This document shows, piece by piece, positions 9,897 to 18,355 of a DNA stretch of 64,000 bases. Both the position numbers and the translations under genes were made by a program. The number at the start of each line of letters is the position of its first letter. Position 1 is the first letter of the stretch. Source of the stretch: Chryseobacterium elymi. GTDB taxonomy: Bacteria > Bacteroidota > Bacteroidia > Flavobacteriales > Weeksellaceae. A model generated the notes under the pieces. That model saw nothing but the letters and a program-made list of their open reading frames with translations, was not told the origin of the DNA and did not search any database. Location of the stretch: assembly GCF_003385495.1 (NCBI RefSeq), contig NZ_QNUH01000007.1:1-64000 (forward strand), written 5' to 3'.

Positions 9897-9922
9897 AACC
9901 TTCAAAATCAGCATTGAAGGTT
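9897..9922 (-). terminator. Terminator of gws cluster 1
   Basis: On the minus strand a stem pairing AACCTTCAA with TTTGAAGGTT around a short loop is followed by TTTAATTTTT. It lies about 20 bases after the GLPGLI stop and separates cluster 1 from ruvA. Confidence 0.75.
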
Positions 9923-9943
9923 AAAATAAATTACTTTTAATCG

Positions 9944-10750
9944 TTATGGATATTTAATTGCCTCTGATAATTCTATTGGATTGTTATTTTTTCTGAGTGA
10001 ATTCTGCAGATTTTTTGTCATTTCTTTAAAATCCGGTTCTACGTCATTTCCTTTCTCATCCTTAAATTTCGCCTTCACATTTCCGGACTTCATTTCCCTG
10101 AACGGATCATTATAGTAGTCTATAAAAACCTTTTTAAGATTGGCTAAAGAAATGTCCAGAGGCTTTGGACTGATATTTTCCAGCTCCATTTTATAAAAGT
10201 TTTTTTTAAGTGCTGTAAAGGAAAATTCATAGGAACCTGCAGCATCTTTCATATAGACAATCAGACCCGGCAGGCCTTTGAAAATGTACGGACCTTCCTG
10301 AACGGGTATCTCCTGAGTGAACCAGGCCTCCCATTTTCTGCCTTTGTAATCTACAGTGGCTTTCTGGCAGGTGTAGCCGTATTTTTTAGCGGTTTCTTTC
10401 TGTATTTTCCAGTTCAGTTTTACAGGCTCGGTGATTCTGTAAACATCCCGGAGCAGAAAATAGTATTTTGAACCTGTGTTCTGTTTATTTTTTATGACAT
10501 AAAAGTCATGGTCTCCTACGGCAAATCCTTTAAATCCCGAAGCTCTGAGAGAATCCACCTCATATTGTTTTTCAGGATAAAACTTTGATTCTCCATTCTG
10601 AACCAGCAGAACCATTTTCTTGGCAACAGTTTCTGTACTCAGGGAATCTTCTTTATAAATCATGTCATAATTTATTCTCATATCCTGAGAATATATATTT
10701 TGGATGACAAAGAAAAACACAAATGCTATTACTATTTTACAGTGCCTCAT
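9944..10750 (-). CDS. GLPGLI family protein, gws cluster 1
   Basis: An exported protein of about 268 residues. A signal peptide (KIVIAFVFFFVIQNIYSQ) precedes the mature chain, and the family-defining GLPGLIVYMKD motif lies near residue 170, preceded by YKGRKWEAWFTQEIPVQEGPY. Its function is not established. It ends with PIELSEAIKYP, and the paralogue at 27819-28658 ends almost identically. The ATG at 10750 is preferred over 10768 because it starts just after the thioredoxin stop and gives a cleaner signal peptide. It is the last gene of gws cluster 1. A GLPGLI gene inside both clusters suggests a periplasmic or outer-membrane role in handling the exported peptide, which is inference. Confidence 0.88.
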   Translation of the reverse strand: MRHCKIVIAFVFFFVIQNIYSQDMRINYDMIYKEDSLSTETVAKKMVLLVQNGESKFYPEKQYEVDSLRASGFKGFAVGDHDFYVIKNKQNTGSKYYFLLRDVYRITEPVKLNWKIQKETAKKYGYTCQKATVDYKGRKWEAWFTQEIPVQEGPYIFKGLPGLIVYMKDAAGSYEFSFTALKKNFYKMELENISPKPLDISLANLKKVFIDYYNDPFREMKSGNVKAKFKDEKGNDVEPDFKEMTKNLQNSLRKNNNPIELSEAIKYP

Positions 10751-10751
10751 T

Positions 10752-11414
10752 TTATTCTTTATTTTCAATAATTCCTTCTATGTGGTAATATAAGTCTTCT
10801 TTCTCAAATTCATTGGGAAAGATGTGGCCATTTATAAAAACTGAAGGGGTCGCAATAATATTGTTTTGGGTAAACCACTCATTGGAGGACGTGAATTTCT
10901 TATTGTTTTCCTCCATGTTATATTCTGCTGCGATTATCCACGGCTCAAGATTTTTATTTTCAAACCAAAAATTCAGAGCTTTTAAAAACTCTTTAGTTCC
11001 CTGAACCAGAAAAATACTGTGCAATATATACAGAAAACGGTTTTTATCTTCCACAGGCTGTTTTTTGAAAAAGATATTTATTTTTATTTCTTCTTCATAA
11101 GCAAAGAGAATTTTGTTCACCGTTTCACAGATTTCCTGGCACATTTCACAGTAAAGACTAGTAAAAATGGTCAGTTCCAGATCACTTTCTTCGTTTCCCA
11201 TGATCATTACGGGCTCCGGCAATTCTATTTTCTCCTGTATGTTTAAGGTATTAATAAAAACCTCGTAGTTCCGGACCGTTCTGTTTTTTCTTATCAGTTG
11301 GGTTTTCAGTTCTTCCTTTTGCTTTAAATAATTCCTGATTTGCCACCATATAATTAAAATAGCAAGATAGAAAATACCATATAAAACGAGAGAGGTAAAA
11401 GGTTCCAAATTCAT
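10752..11414 (-). CDS. Membrane-anchored thioredoxin-fold protein
   Basis: A 220-residue protein with one N-terminal membrane segment (SLVLYGIFYLAILIIWW), a short Lys/Arg-rich linker, then a DsbA/DsbG-like thioredoxin domain. The active site is Cys89-Glu-Met-Cys92 (SLYCEMCQE), and the cis-proline loop is IATPSVFINGHIFPNEF. It should act outside the cytoplasmic membrane as a disulfide oxidase or isomerase, recharged by the VKOR protein encoded just upstream with a 1-base gap. The two together align from end to end with the single 502-residue protein at 28815-30323, so this is the detached C-terminal third of that architecture. Confidence 0.82.
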   Translation of the reverse strand: MNLEPFTSLVLYGIFYLAILIIWWQIRNYLKQKEELKTQLIRKNRTVRNYEVFINTLNIQEKIELPEPVMIMGNEESDLELTIFTSLYCEMCQEICETVNKILFAYEEEIKINIFFKKQPVEDKNRFLYILHSIFLVQGTKEFLKALNFWFENKNLEPWIIAAEYNMEENNKKFTSSNEWFTQNNIIATPSVFINGHIFPNEFEKEDLYYHIEGIIENKE

Positions 11415-11415
11415 A

Positions 11416-12270
11416 TCATATCAGTAAAATATAGGTTTGTAAAAGCAAAATAATGATGATTCCAATGCATAAAGGGCATACTTTTTTAATTTTGAACAGC
11501 TGATAAAAAAGGGAATATCCTATGACAGGAAGAATAATGATGAGCAATATTTTCTGGATGGTAAAAAAAACAGCCTCGCTCCCGCTATTACAAAGAAACA
11601 GAAGACTTATGACATTTACTAAAAAATAAGCCAGGCTAAAGTTTCCGAAATGTGAAACAAAGCCTGTTGTTTTGTCTCCCGAAAGCGAGCAGTCTGTATA
11701 CGTTCCGGAGCAGACTTTATCTACAACGGGACTTTCTATTCCAAATACTTTTCTTAATGAAACTACCGCCAGAAAAAAACCGCACAATGATAAAAATAAA
11801 AAGATAAATGAATTTAAATTGATTTTAAAGTAGATATAGACCAGTACAATCAGTACAAAACTCCCGGCCAGCATCAGTTTATATCTTCCGTCTGCTTTTT
11901 TTTTAACTATAGACTGGTCTTCATCAATCAAAACAACGATATTATTCCAGCTTGAGAGAAAGTCTTTTGCATTTACTTTGTATCTCCCATTGATCACAAA
12001 GTCCTGGTTAGTTTTTTCAACAAAAGCAAGTTCCTGTTTGTTATCCTTAATTGTTATGAAGGTCATGAAATCATCCGGCAGCTCATCTATTTCGGAGTTA
12101 TCTATTTCTATTGCGAAGTTAGAGATATAGTTCACGTTAAGAGCGCTCATTATGGAAAGCAAGCTCGGAAATGCGGGATGAGAATTGATCTGGAATGAAA
12201 ATTCTTTTCTGTCCAGGTGAATATTTTTCTTCTGAAGATATTTCAGAATGTTGCTTATGCTTTCAACCAT
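11416..12270 (-). CDS. C39-like/VKOR-family membrane protein
   Basis: A 284-residue protein in two parts. Residues 1 to about 120 resemble a C39 peptidase fold (KEFSFQINSHPAFPSLLSIMSAL) but lack the catalytic cysteine, so this part probably binds peptide rather than cutting it. The rest is a vitamin K epoxide reductase (VKOR) domain with four to five membrane helices, the loop cysteines in VDKVCSGTYTDCS, and the redox CPLC near residue 265. VKOR proteins reoxidise thioredoxin-fold partners using quinone. The partner is encoded 1 base downstream. This sits mid-operon in gws cluster 1, which suggests disulfide formation in the peptide product; that link is inference. Confidence 0.82.
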   Translation of the reverse strand: MVESISNILKYLQKKNIHLDRKEFSFQINSHPAFPSLLSIMSALNVNYISNFAIEIDNSEIDELPDDFMTFITIKDNKQELAFVEKTNQDFVINGRYKVNAKDFLSSWNNIVVLIDEDQSIVKKKADGRYKLMLAGSFVLIVLVYIYFKINLNSFIFLFLSLCGFFLAVVSLRKVFGIESPVVDKVCSGTYTDCSLSGDKTTGFVSHFGNFSLAYFLVNVISLLFLCNSGSEAVFFTIQKILLIIILPVIGYSLFYQLFKIKKVCPLCIGIIIILLLQTYILLI

Positions 12271-12291
12271 ATCAATTTCTTTTACAGGGCA

Positions 12292-12888
12292 TTAAAAGCC
12301 ATCCACATTTTTCTCCCAGAGCTGACTGTTCATTCCAAAAAAGAGATTCCGGACTTCAAGGTGGAATTTTTTATTTGGTGGATCTTTTTCATCAGGATTG
12401 CTCAGGTTGATAAACCTTATCACCCCATTATCCGTTTTTTTGTAAATATCCACAACATGGAATTTTCCGGAATCATAGGCATACAAAACTCCATTTCCCA
12501 TATCAGCATCCGGATTTCTGCCATAGGCCTGCTTTACTTCTTCCAATGATGCGTCTTCGTAGTAGAAACCTAGAAGATTGTTGTAAATGCTCATTTTGGT
12601 ATACATGAACATGAACTGCTCTGTGAAAGGCTTACTGAAATTCGCTTTAAGAACCTGGCTAACGTCTTTTGTGGCAAAGAAGATATACTTCTTATTAATT
12701 ATATTCACCTGATAATCGGCGAAAGTCGTAAACTGCATGCTTTCTTTGCCGAATTTCAGATCATATACCGGATTCCGATCTTCATTATTAACTGCTGGCG
12801 TATGTTTCAGATAGTAATAATTCTTACAGCTCTGCATCATAAAGCTTAGAAGGATCAATCCTAACCATGAAATCAGTTTTTTATTCAT
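12292..12888 (-). CDS. Lipoprotein of gws cluster 1
   Basis: A 198-residue protein with a type II signal peptide: KLISWLGLILLSFMMQSC, lipobox MQSC with Cys20. The mature part has no domain I recognise; it is rich in Tyr, Phe and Asn. It is co-directional with gwsS (9-base gap) and the VKOR gene. Cluster 2 also carries a lipoprotein, but in a different place (25201-25650) and with no clear similarity. It could be a surface or immunity-type component; nothing in the sequence settles this. Confidence 0.75.
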   Translation of the reverse strand: MNKKLISWLGLILLSFMMQSCKNYYYLKHTPAVNNEDRNPVYDLKFGKESMQFTTFADYQVNIINKKYIFFATKDVSQVLKANFSKPFTEQFMFMYTKMSIYNNLLGFYYEDASLEEVKQAYGRNPDADMGNGVLYAYDSGKFHVVDIYKKTDNGVIRFINLSNPDEKDPPNKKFHLEVRNLFFGMNSQLWEKNVDGF

Positions 12889-12896
12889 TTTTTTAT

Positions 12897-13895
12897 CTAG
12901 TTTAATTCTGCCTGATAGGGATTATAATTACAGTTTACAGCATATCCGTTATCTGTTTTAAAAGGAATATAAACTGCTGTACAGCATAATCTGAATTCAC
13001 AGATATTGCATGGAGCAATGTCCTCTTTTTTAATATTCCAGATCCCGGAAAGATCCCGGATCGTTTTGTTTTTTATTTCTTCAAGTGAATCTGTAATATT
13101 TCCGTAGCTCTGCTGATCGTTTATATTAAATTTAATGCTCCCAAGTTCATCAACAAATACTGTTTTGTATAATGACAGGTTATAATTTCTTGCAATATTG
13201 TATGCTGAGGAATTAATATCTACTGTGTTGATACTGAATTTAGGCAGAAACATTCCGGCATCATTTATTTTTATAGAGATTGTAGTCACCTCATTGTTGC
13301 TCTCTATTTTTTCTTTAGGAGCATTGAATAAATATAAGGTCTTTAACCGGTTGTTGCTGTATAGTTTTTTATTAATTTTCTGATGGGGGATTGAAAATGA
13401 AACATTCGTTACTCTTGAATGTACCAAGACATCCAGAATATGATGCATTTTTCCCATACAGTTCTCATCATTGATATGAAAATGCAGTCTTTTCACTCCC
13501 AGCGCAGTGATACTTCTGATGATTGTATCCAGATGTTCGCTGATGAAATCGGACAGCATAATAGTCATAAACTGGATCGTTGAAGTATCTTCATTGATGC
13601 TTTTTTCCTCAAGCTCCGGAAAGAAAACGGTATTTGAATAAAACACAAATTCGTTCTTTTCCAAAAACCCCAGATACTGTTTAGCGATCTTATCGGATTC
13701 AAACTCTTCCAAGACAGCACTTAATTTTTTATTCTTTATATAATCTAAGAAATCGATCATTGTATTGGGCACCAGTTCAATTTCCTCTCTCTGAAGATCA
13801 TAGATGGCACCTCTTTCATAGCCTTTAACAGGGATACAACATGAAAATACATGGATATATTTTTCCTTATTATTCTGTAGATATGTTAATTCCAT
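12897..13895 (-). CDS. gwsS: Grasp-with-spasm SPASM-domain protein (divergent)
   Basis: A 332-residue protein of the SPASM-domain maturase family that accompanies an ATP-grasp enzyme in gws RiPP clusters. It has no radical-SAM CxxxCxxC motif, as is usual here. The C-terminus holds the cysteine-rich part (PCNICEFRLCC...VNCNYNPYQ). Compared with the paralogue at 26810-27841, it lacks the cysteine in the GDIKNCP segment (here GSIKFNI), and the last cysteine of the CxxC...CxxC group is replaced. It may therefore bind fewer metal clusters or none. It overlaps the upstream tiny ORF by 26 bases, pointing to coupled translation. Confidence 0.78.
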   Translation of the reverse strand: MELTYLQNNKEKYIHVFSCCIPVKGYERGAIYDLQREEIELVPNTMIDFLDYIKNKKLSAVLEEFESDKIAKQYLGFLEKNEFVFYSNTVFFPELEEKSINEDTSTIQFMTIMLSDFISEHLDTIIRSITALGVKRLHFHINDENCMGKMHHILDVLVHSRVTNVSFSIPHQKINKKLYSNNRLKTLYLFNAPKEKIESNNEVTTISIKINDAGMFLPKFSINTVDINSSAYNIARNYNLSLYKTVFVDELGSIKFNINDQQSYGNITDSLEEIKNKTIRDLSGIWNIKKEDIAPCNICEFRLCCTAVYIPFKTDNGYAVNCNYNPYQAELN

Positions 13896-14070
13896 CTTTA
13901 TATATTCTTAAACAATAGATTTCTGACTGATGAATAGCGGTATCAACCATTCTGTACGGGCGGTCTCTCTTTATTTTTTTGATATCCATAGGTTCAGTGT
14001 GAGAAAAAATTACAGGAAGCAATTCTTTCTTTTTCTGATATCCAATTTCTTTTAATAGTGTTTTTTTCAT
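13870..14070 (-). CDS. Tiny ORF between gwsG and gwsS (cluster 1)
   Basis: A 66-residue basic protein starting MKKTLLKEIGYQ, with no signal peptide or membrane segment and no family I recognise. Its ATG overlaps the gwsG stop by 4 bases, and its 3' end overlaps the gwsS start. Cluster 2 has a 65-residue ORF in exactly the same slot with the same kind of overlaps. The two share only a loose pattern: basic N-terminus, a KK[TE]-[IL]-[IL]-P-like stretch and a YR/YK...D region. Conserved position and overlaps argue that it is a real gene, perhaps an accessory subunit or leader-recognition protein; the role is unknown. Confidence 0.65.
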   Translation of the reverse strand: MKKTLLKEIGYQKKKELLPVIFSHTEPMDIKKIKRDRPYRMVDTAIHQSEIYCLRIYKDGINISTE

Positions 14071-15032
14071 GTATTCATTTTTTTTAAAGTGCATGCCACC
14101 TCATAATGAAGGTTATAATTACATGGCAGTGCTGTCATTCTGAACTGACCCGAAGGGTTTACTTCCAAAAAATAATATTCTCCGTCCGTCCCTTTTATAA
14201 TATCCAGTGATCCTGTATCCAGACCCAGATCTTTCATCAGGCGGGATATCTTTTCATCTATTTCTTTCGGTAAAGTATAAGGAATCATCCTGTTCGGCTT
14301 GCTGTAATTATAATGCCTGTAATCCACTCCTGTTTGTCTGTCTCTTTGGGAAAAAATGGCCATGGGATAGTTTTTTCCATTTAAATGAAAAATCCGGAGC
14401 TCATATTCTTTGTTTATTTTCTCCTGAAATAAGCTTGGGAAAAAATGATCATAGCGGGCCATGGTCTTAGGATTCACTTCTTTGGTTAGAAAAAAGAAAG
14501 TTTTTTCTCCTACGTCAATTACAGTTCCGTCTTTTATGGATTTGGTGATGTAGGATTCATTCAGGTTTAATGAATCCTTATGATTAGTGATATGGGTTTG
14601 GGGAATTTTTAATCCTATTTTTTGAGAAGCAATAAGGGTGCTTATTTTACTTAAATTTTTAACTTTTAAATAATTATTAAGCCATTTCTTGTCCTTCAGA
14701 AAATCAAAAAAGAGCTCTAATGTCGTGGTATATTCCAATTTAAGATACTCTAGCATCTCCACATTCGTTTCACCTCTAAACTTTTTTTTAAATTTATCGA
14801 AGAAGCCAAATTTCCTATACCACACACATTGTATATCTGATAAGTCTATCCTTCCAAAAAAAATATTTTCTACAAAGAGTTTGGGTTCCGGCGACAGTTC
14901 GTAGTGCATTTTTGTATTTCCATTGAATAAATCCAGATCATTTATTCTTATAAATTTTTCCCCAAGCATCATCAGATGCTCCATTACGATATTAGTATCA
15001 TCATCATTTGGAGTTGATAAAATCAGAATCAT
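14067..15032 (-). CDS. gwsG: Grasp-with-spasm ATP-grasp peptide maturase
   Basis: A 321-residue ATP-grasp ligase of the microviridin-type group. Such enzymes activate Asp/Glu side chains of a precursor peptide with ATP to form ester or amide cross-links. The visible family marks are the N-terminal MILILSTPNDDDTN, VWYRKFGF, the ATP-grasp ELRIFHLNGKNYPMAIFSQ region, and the metal-binding YYFLEVNPSGQF near residue 290. The ATG at 15032 is chosen; the frame extends to 15089, but only the shorter form aligns with the paralogue at 25670. It is co-transcribed with the precursor through a hairpin at 15152-15179. Confidence 0.88.
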   Translation of the reverse strand: MILILSTPNDDDTNIVMEHLMMLGEKFIRINDLDLFNGNTKMHYELSPEPKLFVENIFFGRIDLSDIQCVWYRKFGFFDKFKKKFRGETNVEMLEYLKLEYTTTLELFFDFLKDKKWLNNYLKVKNLSKISTLIASQKIGLKIPQTHITNHKDSLNLNESYITKSIKDGTVIDVGEKTFFFLTKEVNPKTMARYDHFFPSLFQEKINKEYELRIFHLNGKNYPMAIFSQRDRQTGVDYRHYNYSKPNRMIPYTLPKEIDEKISRLMKDLGLDTGSLDIIKGTDGEYYFLEVNPSGQFRMTALPCNYNLHYEVACTLKKMNT

Positions 15033-15151
15033 ATTTTTTTGTAGATTAATAGATAAAGGAAGAGACTTTCCAAAAAATCTTAGTACCACTTGAAAATCCT
15101 TTATACGAAGTATGCTCTCAAAATAGGTACAGGTAAAATGATAAAAATTAA

Positions 15152-15179
15152 AAGAAGCTGACCTTTTGGACAGCCTCTT
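15152..15179 (-). terminator. Intercistronic hairpin after gwsA (cluster 1)
   Basis: On the minus strand AAGAGGCTG pairs with CAGCTTCTT, followed by TTAATTTTT, 25 bases after the precursor stop. It should act as a partial terminator or mRNA stabiliser, so that the precursor is made in excess of the enzymes. The same arrangement occurs at 25144-25174. Confidence 0.65.
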
Positions 15180-15203
15180 AAATTTTCTTTAAAAATCAGA
15201 TGA

Positions 15204-15398
15204 TTAGTCACATCCGTCATTAGTACCGCCTCCACCTTTGATCAGTGTAAGCGTTTCTAATACATGTGGATCACTGTCTGTACCAGTTCCACCACATGGA
15301 CCTACAAGACCAATACCTGATTCTAGTCCTTTTTGCCCGGCAAGAATGCTTTTCATGTTACCCAATTTTTTTCCTCTTAGGTTTTCTAATTTTTTCAT
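15204..15398 (-). CDS. gwsA: Putative gws RiPP precursor, cluster 1
   Basis: A 64-residue peptide: a basic leader (MKKLENLRGKKLGNMKSIL) followed by a Gly-, Thr- and Asp-rich core with Asp41, Asp43, Glu48, Thr49, Thr51 and Asp61 as possible donors and acceptors for ATP-grasp cross-links. It has exactly two cysteines, Cys35 and Cys63, and ends NDGCD. The cluster 2 precursor has a related leader, two cysteines and an ending DNDGPC. There is no clean double-glycine cleavage site, and cluster 1 encodes no exporter, so processing is unclear. It is divergent from the XRE regulator at 15547. Confidence 0.8.
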   Translation of the reverse strand: MKKLENLRGKKLGNMKSILAGQKGLESGIGLVGPCGGTGTDSDPHVLETLTLIKGGGGTNDGCD

Positions 15399-15421
15399 AG
15401 GTTAAAATTTATTTTAATTTT

Positions 15422-15435
15422 TGTCACTATTGACA
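15422..15435. promoter_or_regulatory. Inverted repeat between gwsA and the XRE gene
   Basis: TGTCA-CTAT-TGACA lies 23 bases upstream of the gwsA start in the 148-base divergent region. A second short dyad (TGCAT...ATGCA) lies near 15480-15493. Either could be an operator for the divergent XRE regulator; this rests on position alone. Confidence 0.35.
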
Positions 15436-15500
15436 GATACAATATACAAACAAACAAATCACCTGATAAAGAAATAATATGCATTTTTCATGCAAATTCC

Positions 15501-15531
15501 TTGTAAATAATTCATAAAATCTGCACATTTG
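15501..15531 (+). promoter_or_regulatory. Promoter of the cluster 1 XRE regulator
   Basis: TTG (15501-15503), a 20-base spacer and CACATTTG (15524-15531) match TTG/TAnnTTTG except for the first base of the -7. It lies 15 bases before the chosen ATG and excludes the longer frame beginning at 15529. Confidence 0.5.
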
Positions 15532-15546
15532 TATAAAACATTAAGT

Positions 15547-15909
15547 ATGAAGACACACGAAAGATTAAAAAAACTGAGAAAACAACTGGGTTTTTCGCAG
15601 GCGCAGATGGGAAAAATATTAGGTACAGATGCTTCAAATTATTCCCGCAAAGAAAGAGGAGAAGTAAAAATTTACCTCGATGAATGGGAAAAGCTAGCCA
15701 AAGCACTTGGAGTCTCACCTGGAGATCTCAGAGATCATGAAGTGAAACCATTCTTTCAATCCGGAAACCCTCCTTCAGATCATATGGGCTACGCTAATAT
15801 TCCCACTTTCATTCTGGAGACCCAAAAAAAATATATCGAAAAATTAGAACAGGAAAACAGGGATCTTATAAAAGAGAATAATAAATTAAAAAATTCTGAA
15901 GTAAGTTGA
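15547..15909 (+). CDS. XRE-family regulator, gws cluster 1
   Basis: A 120-residue DNA-binding protein. Residues 1-55 are a Cro/CI-type helix-turn-helix (FSQAQMGKILGTDASNYSRKERG), and the C-terminus is a coiled coil (KYIEKLEQENRDLIKENNKL) likely to mediate dimerisation. It is divergent from gwsA and the rest of cluster 1. The paralogue at 24322-24696 is divergent from cluster 2 and shares the DxSNYSRKERGE recognition segment and the coiled-coil tail, so each cluster has a dedicated regulator. The ATG at 15547 is chosen because the upstream start lies inside the -7 element. Confidence 0.88.
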   Translation: MKTHERLKKLRKQLGFSQAQMGKILGTDASNYSRKERGEVKIYLDEWEKLAKALGVSPGDLRDHEVKPFFQSGNPPSDHMGYANIPTFILETQKKYIEKLEQENRDLIKENNKLKNSEVS

Positions 15910-15990
15910 CCTCAGCTTTATTTTGAAGTAAAATAACAAAACTCAATTTATCATTTAAAAACTGCCATCGAAAGAAACTCAGAGGACACC

Positions 15991-16036
15991 TATAGAAAAG
16001 GCCGCTTTTACAGTTGTAAAAACGGCCTTTTCTATA
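15991..16036. terminator. Bidirectional terminator
   Basis: A perfect 14-bp inverted repeat (TATAGAAAAGGCCG and its complement) with a nested inner dyad lies between two convergent genes, the XRE regulator (+) and maeB (-). A/T runs in both arms allow termination from either side. Confidence 0.85.
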
Positions 16037-16053
16037 ATATAACGGATAACCGC

Positions 16054-18339
16054 TTATTTCTTTTCTCTTCTCTGCGCATCAAGAACTGCCACAGTAGCTA
16101 AATTTACAATCTCATCTACGCTTGAACGCATCTGTAAAACGTGTACGGGCTGCTTCAGTCCCATTAGGATTGGCCCGATCACCTGTGCTACTTTCATTCC
16201 TCTGATGATCTTGTAAGAAATATTGGCACTTTCAAGATTCGGGAAAACGAAGGTATTGGCAGGTGTTGTTCCTAATTTTGAGAATGGATAATCGCTCAGA
16301 TGATCTGCATTCATAGCAAAATCCGGCTGGATCTCACCATCAACAATCATTTTAGGGTATTTCTCGTGAAGGATGCTTACTGCTTTCGCTACTTTTTTGG
16401 AAGTATCAGAAATCGCTGCAAAGTTTTCGAATCCAAGCATTGCAATTCTAGGTTCAATAGCAAAAGATTTTACTGTGATTTCTGCCATTTTAGCAATATT
16501 CACAAGATCATCTGCTGTAGGATTCTGGTTGATAGATGTATCTGCGAAAAAGATAGGTTTCTTTTCTGAAAGGATCATCATCATTGCCGCTATTTTGTCT
16601 ACTCCTTTATCCTTTTCAATAACTTCTAAAACGGGACGGAGCACTGAAGTATAGTTTTTGGAAAAACCTATGATAAGACCGTCTGTATCTCCGTGTCTCA
16701 ACATTAACGGACCGAAATAATCTCTCTGACGAACATATCTTTTCGCTTTGTATTCGTTCATTCCTTTTCTCTGGCGAAGCTTCCAAAGGGTTTCTCTGTA
16801 TTTTTTTCTGTTTTCTTTCTGATCGTCATCGCTTGGATCTATAATTGGAATATCCAGAGCGATCCCGAAACGTTCCATTTGCTCTTTGATGTATTTTTTA
16901 TCCCCTAACAGACTTGGGAAAGCAATTCCTTCTTCGTAAAGAATTTGTGCAGCTTTTAATACATTATATTCTTCAGCATTTCCTAAAGTAATTCTTTTAG
17001 GATTGGATTTTGCACGGCTCTGCATCATTCTTACCAACTTCTCGTCTCTTCCCATTCTGTCCAGCAGCTGGTTTTCGTACTCTTCGAAGTCTTCGATGGT
17101 TTTTCTGGCAATACCACTTTCAATAGCTGCTTTTGCTACCGCACTGGATACTTTGGTAATTAATCTGTTATCAAATGGTTTTGGAATAAAGTATTCTCTT
17201 CCAAACTGCAGGTTCTGAACATTATAGGCTAATATTACAGCTTCAGGTACCGGCTCCTTTGCTAGATCTGCGATAGCGTGTACGGCTGCCAGCTTCATCT
17301 CTTCGTTGATTCCTTTTGCCTGAACATCTAATGCTCCGCGGAAAATGTAAGGGAATCCCAATACATTGTTCACCTGGTTAGGGTAATCACTTCTACCTGT
17401 TGCCATGATCACGTCTTTACGGGTCTCAAGCGCTAGATCGTAAGCTATTTCAGGATCCGGGTTTGCCAAAGCAAAAACGATAGGATTCTCATTCATGCTG
17501 GAAAGCATTTCAGGAGTCATTACGTTTCCTTTTGAAAGACCGATGAAAACATCTGAACCTCTTACGGCATCTTCAAGTGTTTCAATATCTGTATTGGCAA
17601 TAAAGTCTATTTTTTCAGGCGTAAGGTTCTCTCTTTTATGATTGATAACTCCTTTGCTGTCGCACATTAAAACATTTTCTCTTTTCAGGCCCAGAGAAAT
17701 ATATAAGTTGGTACAGGCAATGGCTGCTGCTCCGGCTCCGTTGACCACCATTCTTACTTCATCAATCTTTTTATTGGCAATCTGTAAAGAATTGATTAAA
17801 GCGGCTGCAGAAATAATCGCTGTTCCATGTTGATCATCATGCATTAAAGGAATATCCAGCTCTTCTTTCAATTTTTGCTCGATATAAAATGCTTCAGGAG
17901 CTTTAATATCTTCAAGGTTGATTCCTCCGAATGTAGGAGCGATCCCTTTTACAATCTGAATGAATTTTTCCGGATCTTTTTCATCGATTTCAATATCAAA
18001 AACATTGATATCTGCAAAGATCTTGAACAAAAGACCTTTTCCTTCCATTACCGGTTTTGAAGCTTCTGCTCCAATATCACCAAGTCCTAATACAGCCGTT
18101 CCGTTGGAAATTACAGCTACCAGGTTTCCTTTACCTGTGTAGTCGTACACAGTTTCCGGTTTATCATGGATCTCCATACAAGGAACTGCCACTCCAGGTG
18201 AGTATGCCAATGATAAATCTCTCTGAGAAGAATGAGGCTTCGAAGGAATAACTTCGATCTTTCCTTTAGGTTCGGCTTTATGATAATCTAACGCGGCCTG
18301 ATTAAAGTTCTTTTCGTCGCGGTTGTTTTTACTTGACAT
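16054..18339 (-). CDS. maeB: NADP-dependent malic enzyme with PTA-like domain
   Basis: Oxidative decarboxylation of malate to pyruvate with NADPH formation. At 761 residues it has the MaeB two-part layout: malic enzyme and NAD(P)-binding domains up to about 430 ([28 protein letters not shown]), then a phosphotransacetylase-like domain to the end that is usually regulatory. The gene upstream (18356) ends 16 bases before its start, so they may share an mRNA. In related genomes, as I recall, maeB lies next to ruvA; here gws cluster 1 lies between them. Confidence 0.95.
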   Translation of the reverse strand: MSSKNNRDEKNFNQAALDYHKAEPKGKIEVIPSKPHSSQRDLSLAYSPGVAVPCMEIHDKPETVYDYTGKGNLVAVISNGTAVLGLGDIGAEASKPVMEGKGLLFKIFADINVFDIEIDEKDPEKFIQIVKGIAPTFGGINLEDIKAPEAFYIEQKLKEELDIPLMHDDQHGTAIISAAALINSLQIANKKIDEVRMVVNGAGAAAIACTNLYISLGLKRENVLMCDSKGVINHKRENLTPEKIDFIANTDIETLEDAVRGSDVFIGLSKGNVMTPEMLSSMNENPIVFALANPDPEIAYDLALETRKDVIMATGRSDYPNQVNNVLGFPYIFRGALDVQAKGINEEMKLAAVHAIADLAKEPVPEAVILAYNVQNLQFGREYFIPKPFDNRLITKVSSAVAKAAIESGIARKTIEDFEEYENQLLDRMGRDEKLVRMMQSRAKSNPKRITLGNAEEYNVLKAAQILYEEGIAFPSLLGDKKYIKEQMERFGIALDIPIIDPSDDDQKENRKKYRETLWKLRQRKGMNEYKAKRYVRQRDYFGPLMLRHGDTDGLIIGFSKNYTSVLRPVLEVIEKDKGVDKIAAMMMILSEKKPIFFADTSINQNPTADDLVNIAKMAEITVKSFAIEPRIAMLGFENFAAISDTSKKVAKAVSILHEKYPKMIVDGEIQPDFAMNADHLSDYPFSKLGTTPANTFVFPNLESANISYKIIRGMKVAQVIGPILMGLKQPVHVLQMRSSVDEIVNLATVAVLDAQRREKK

Positions 18340-18355
18340 AGAATTTTGTTTTTTA

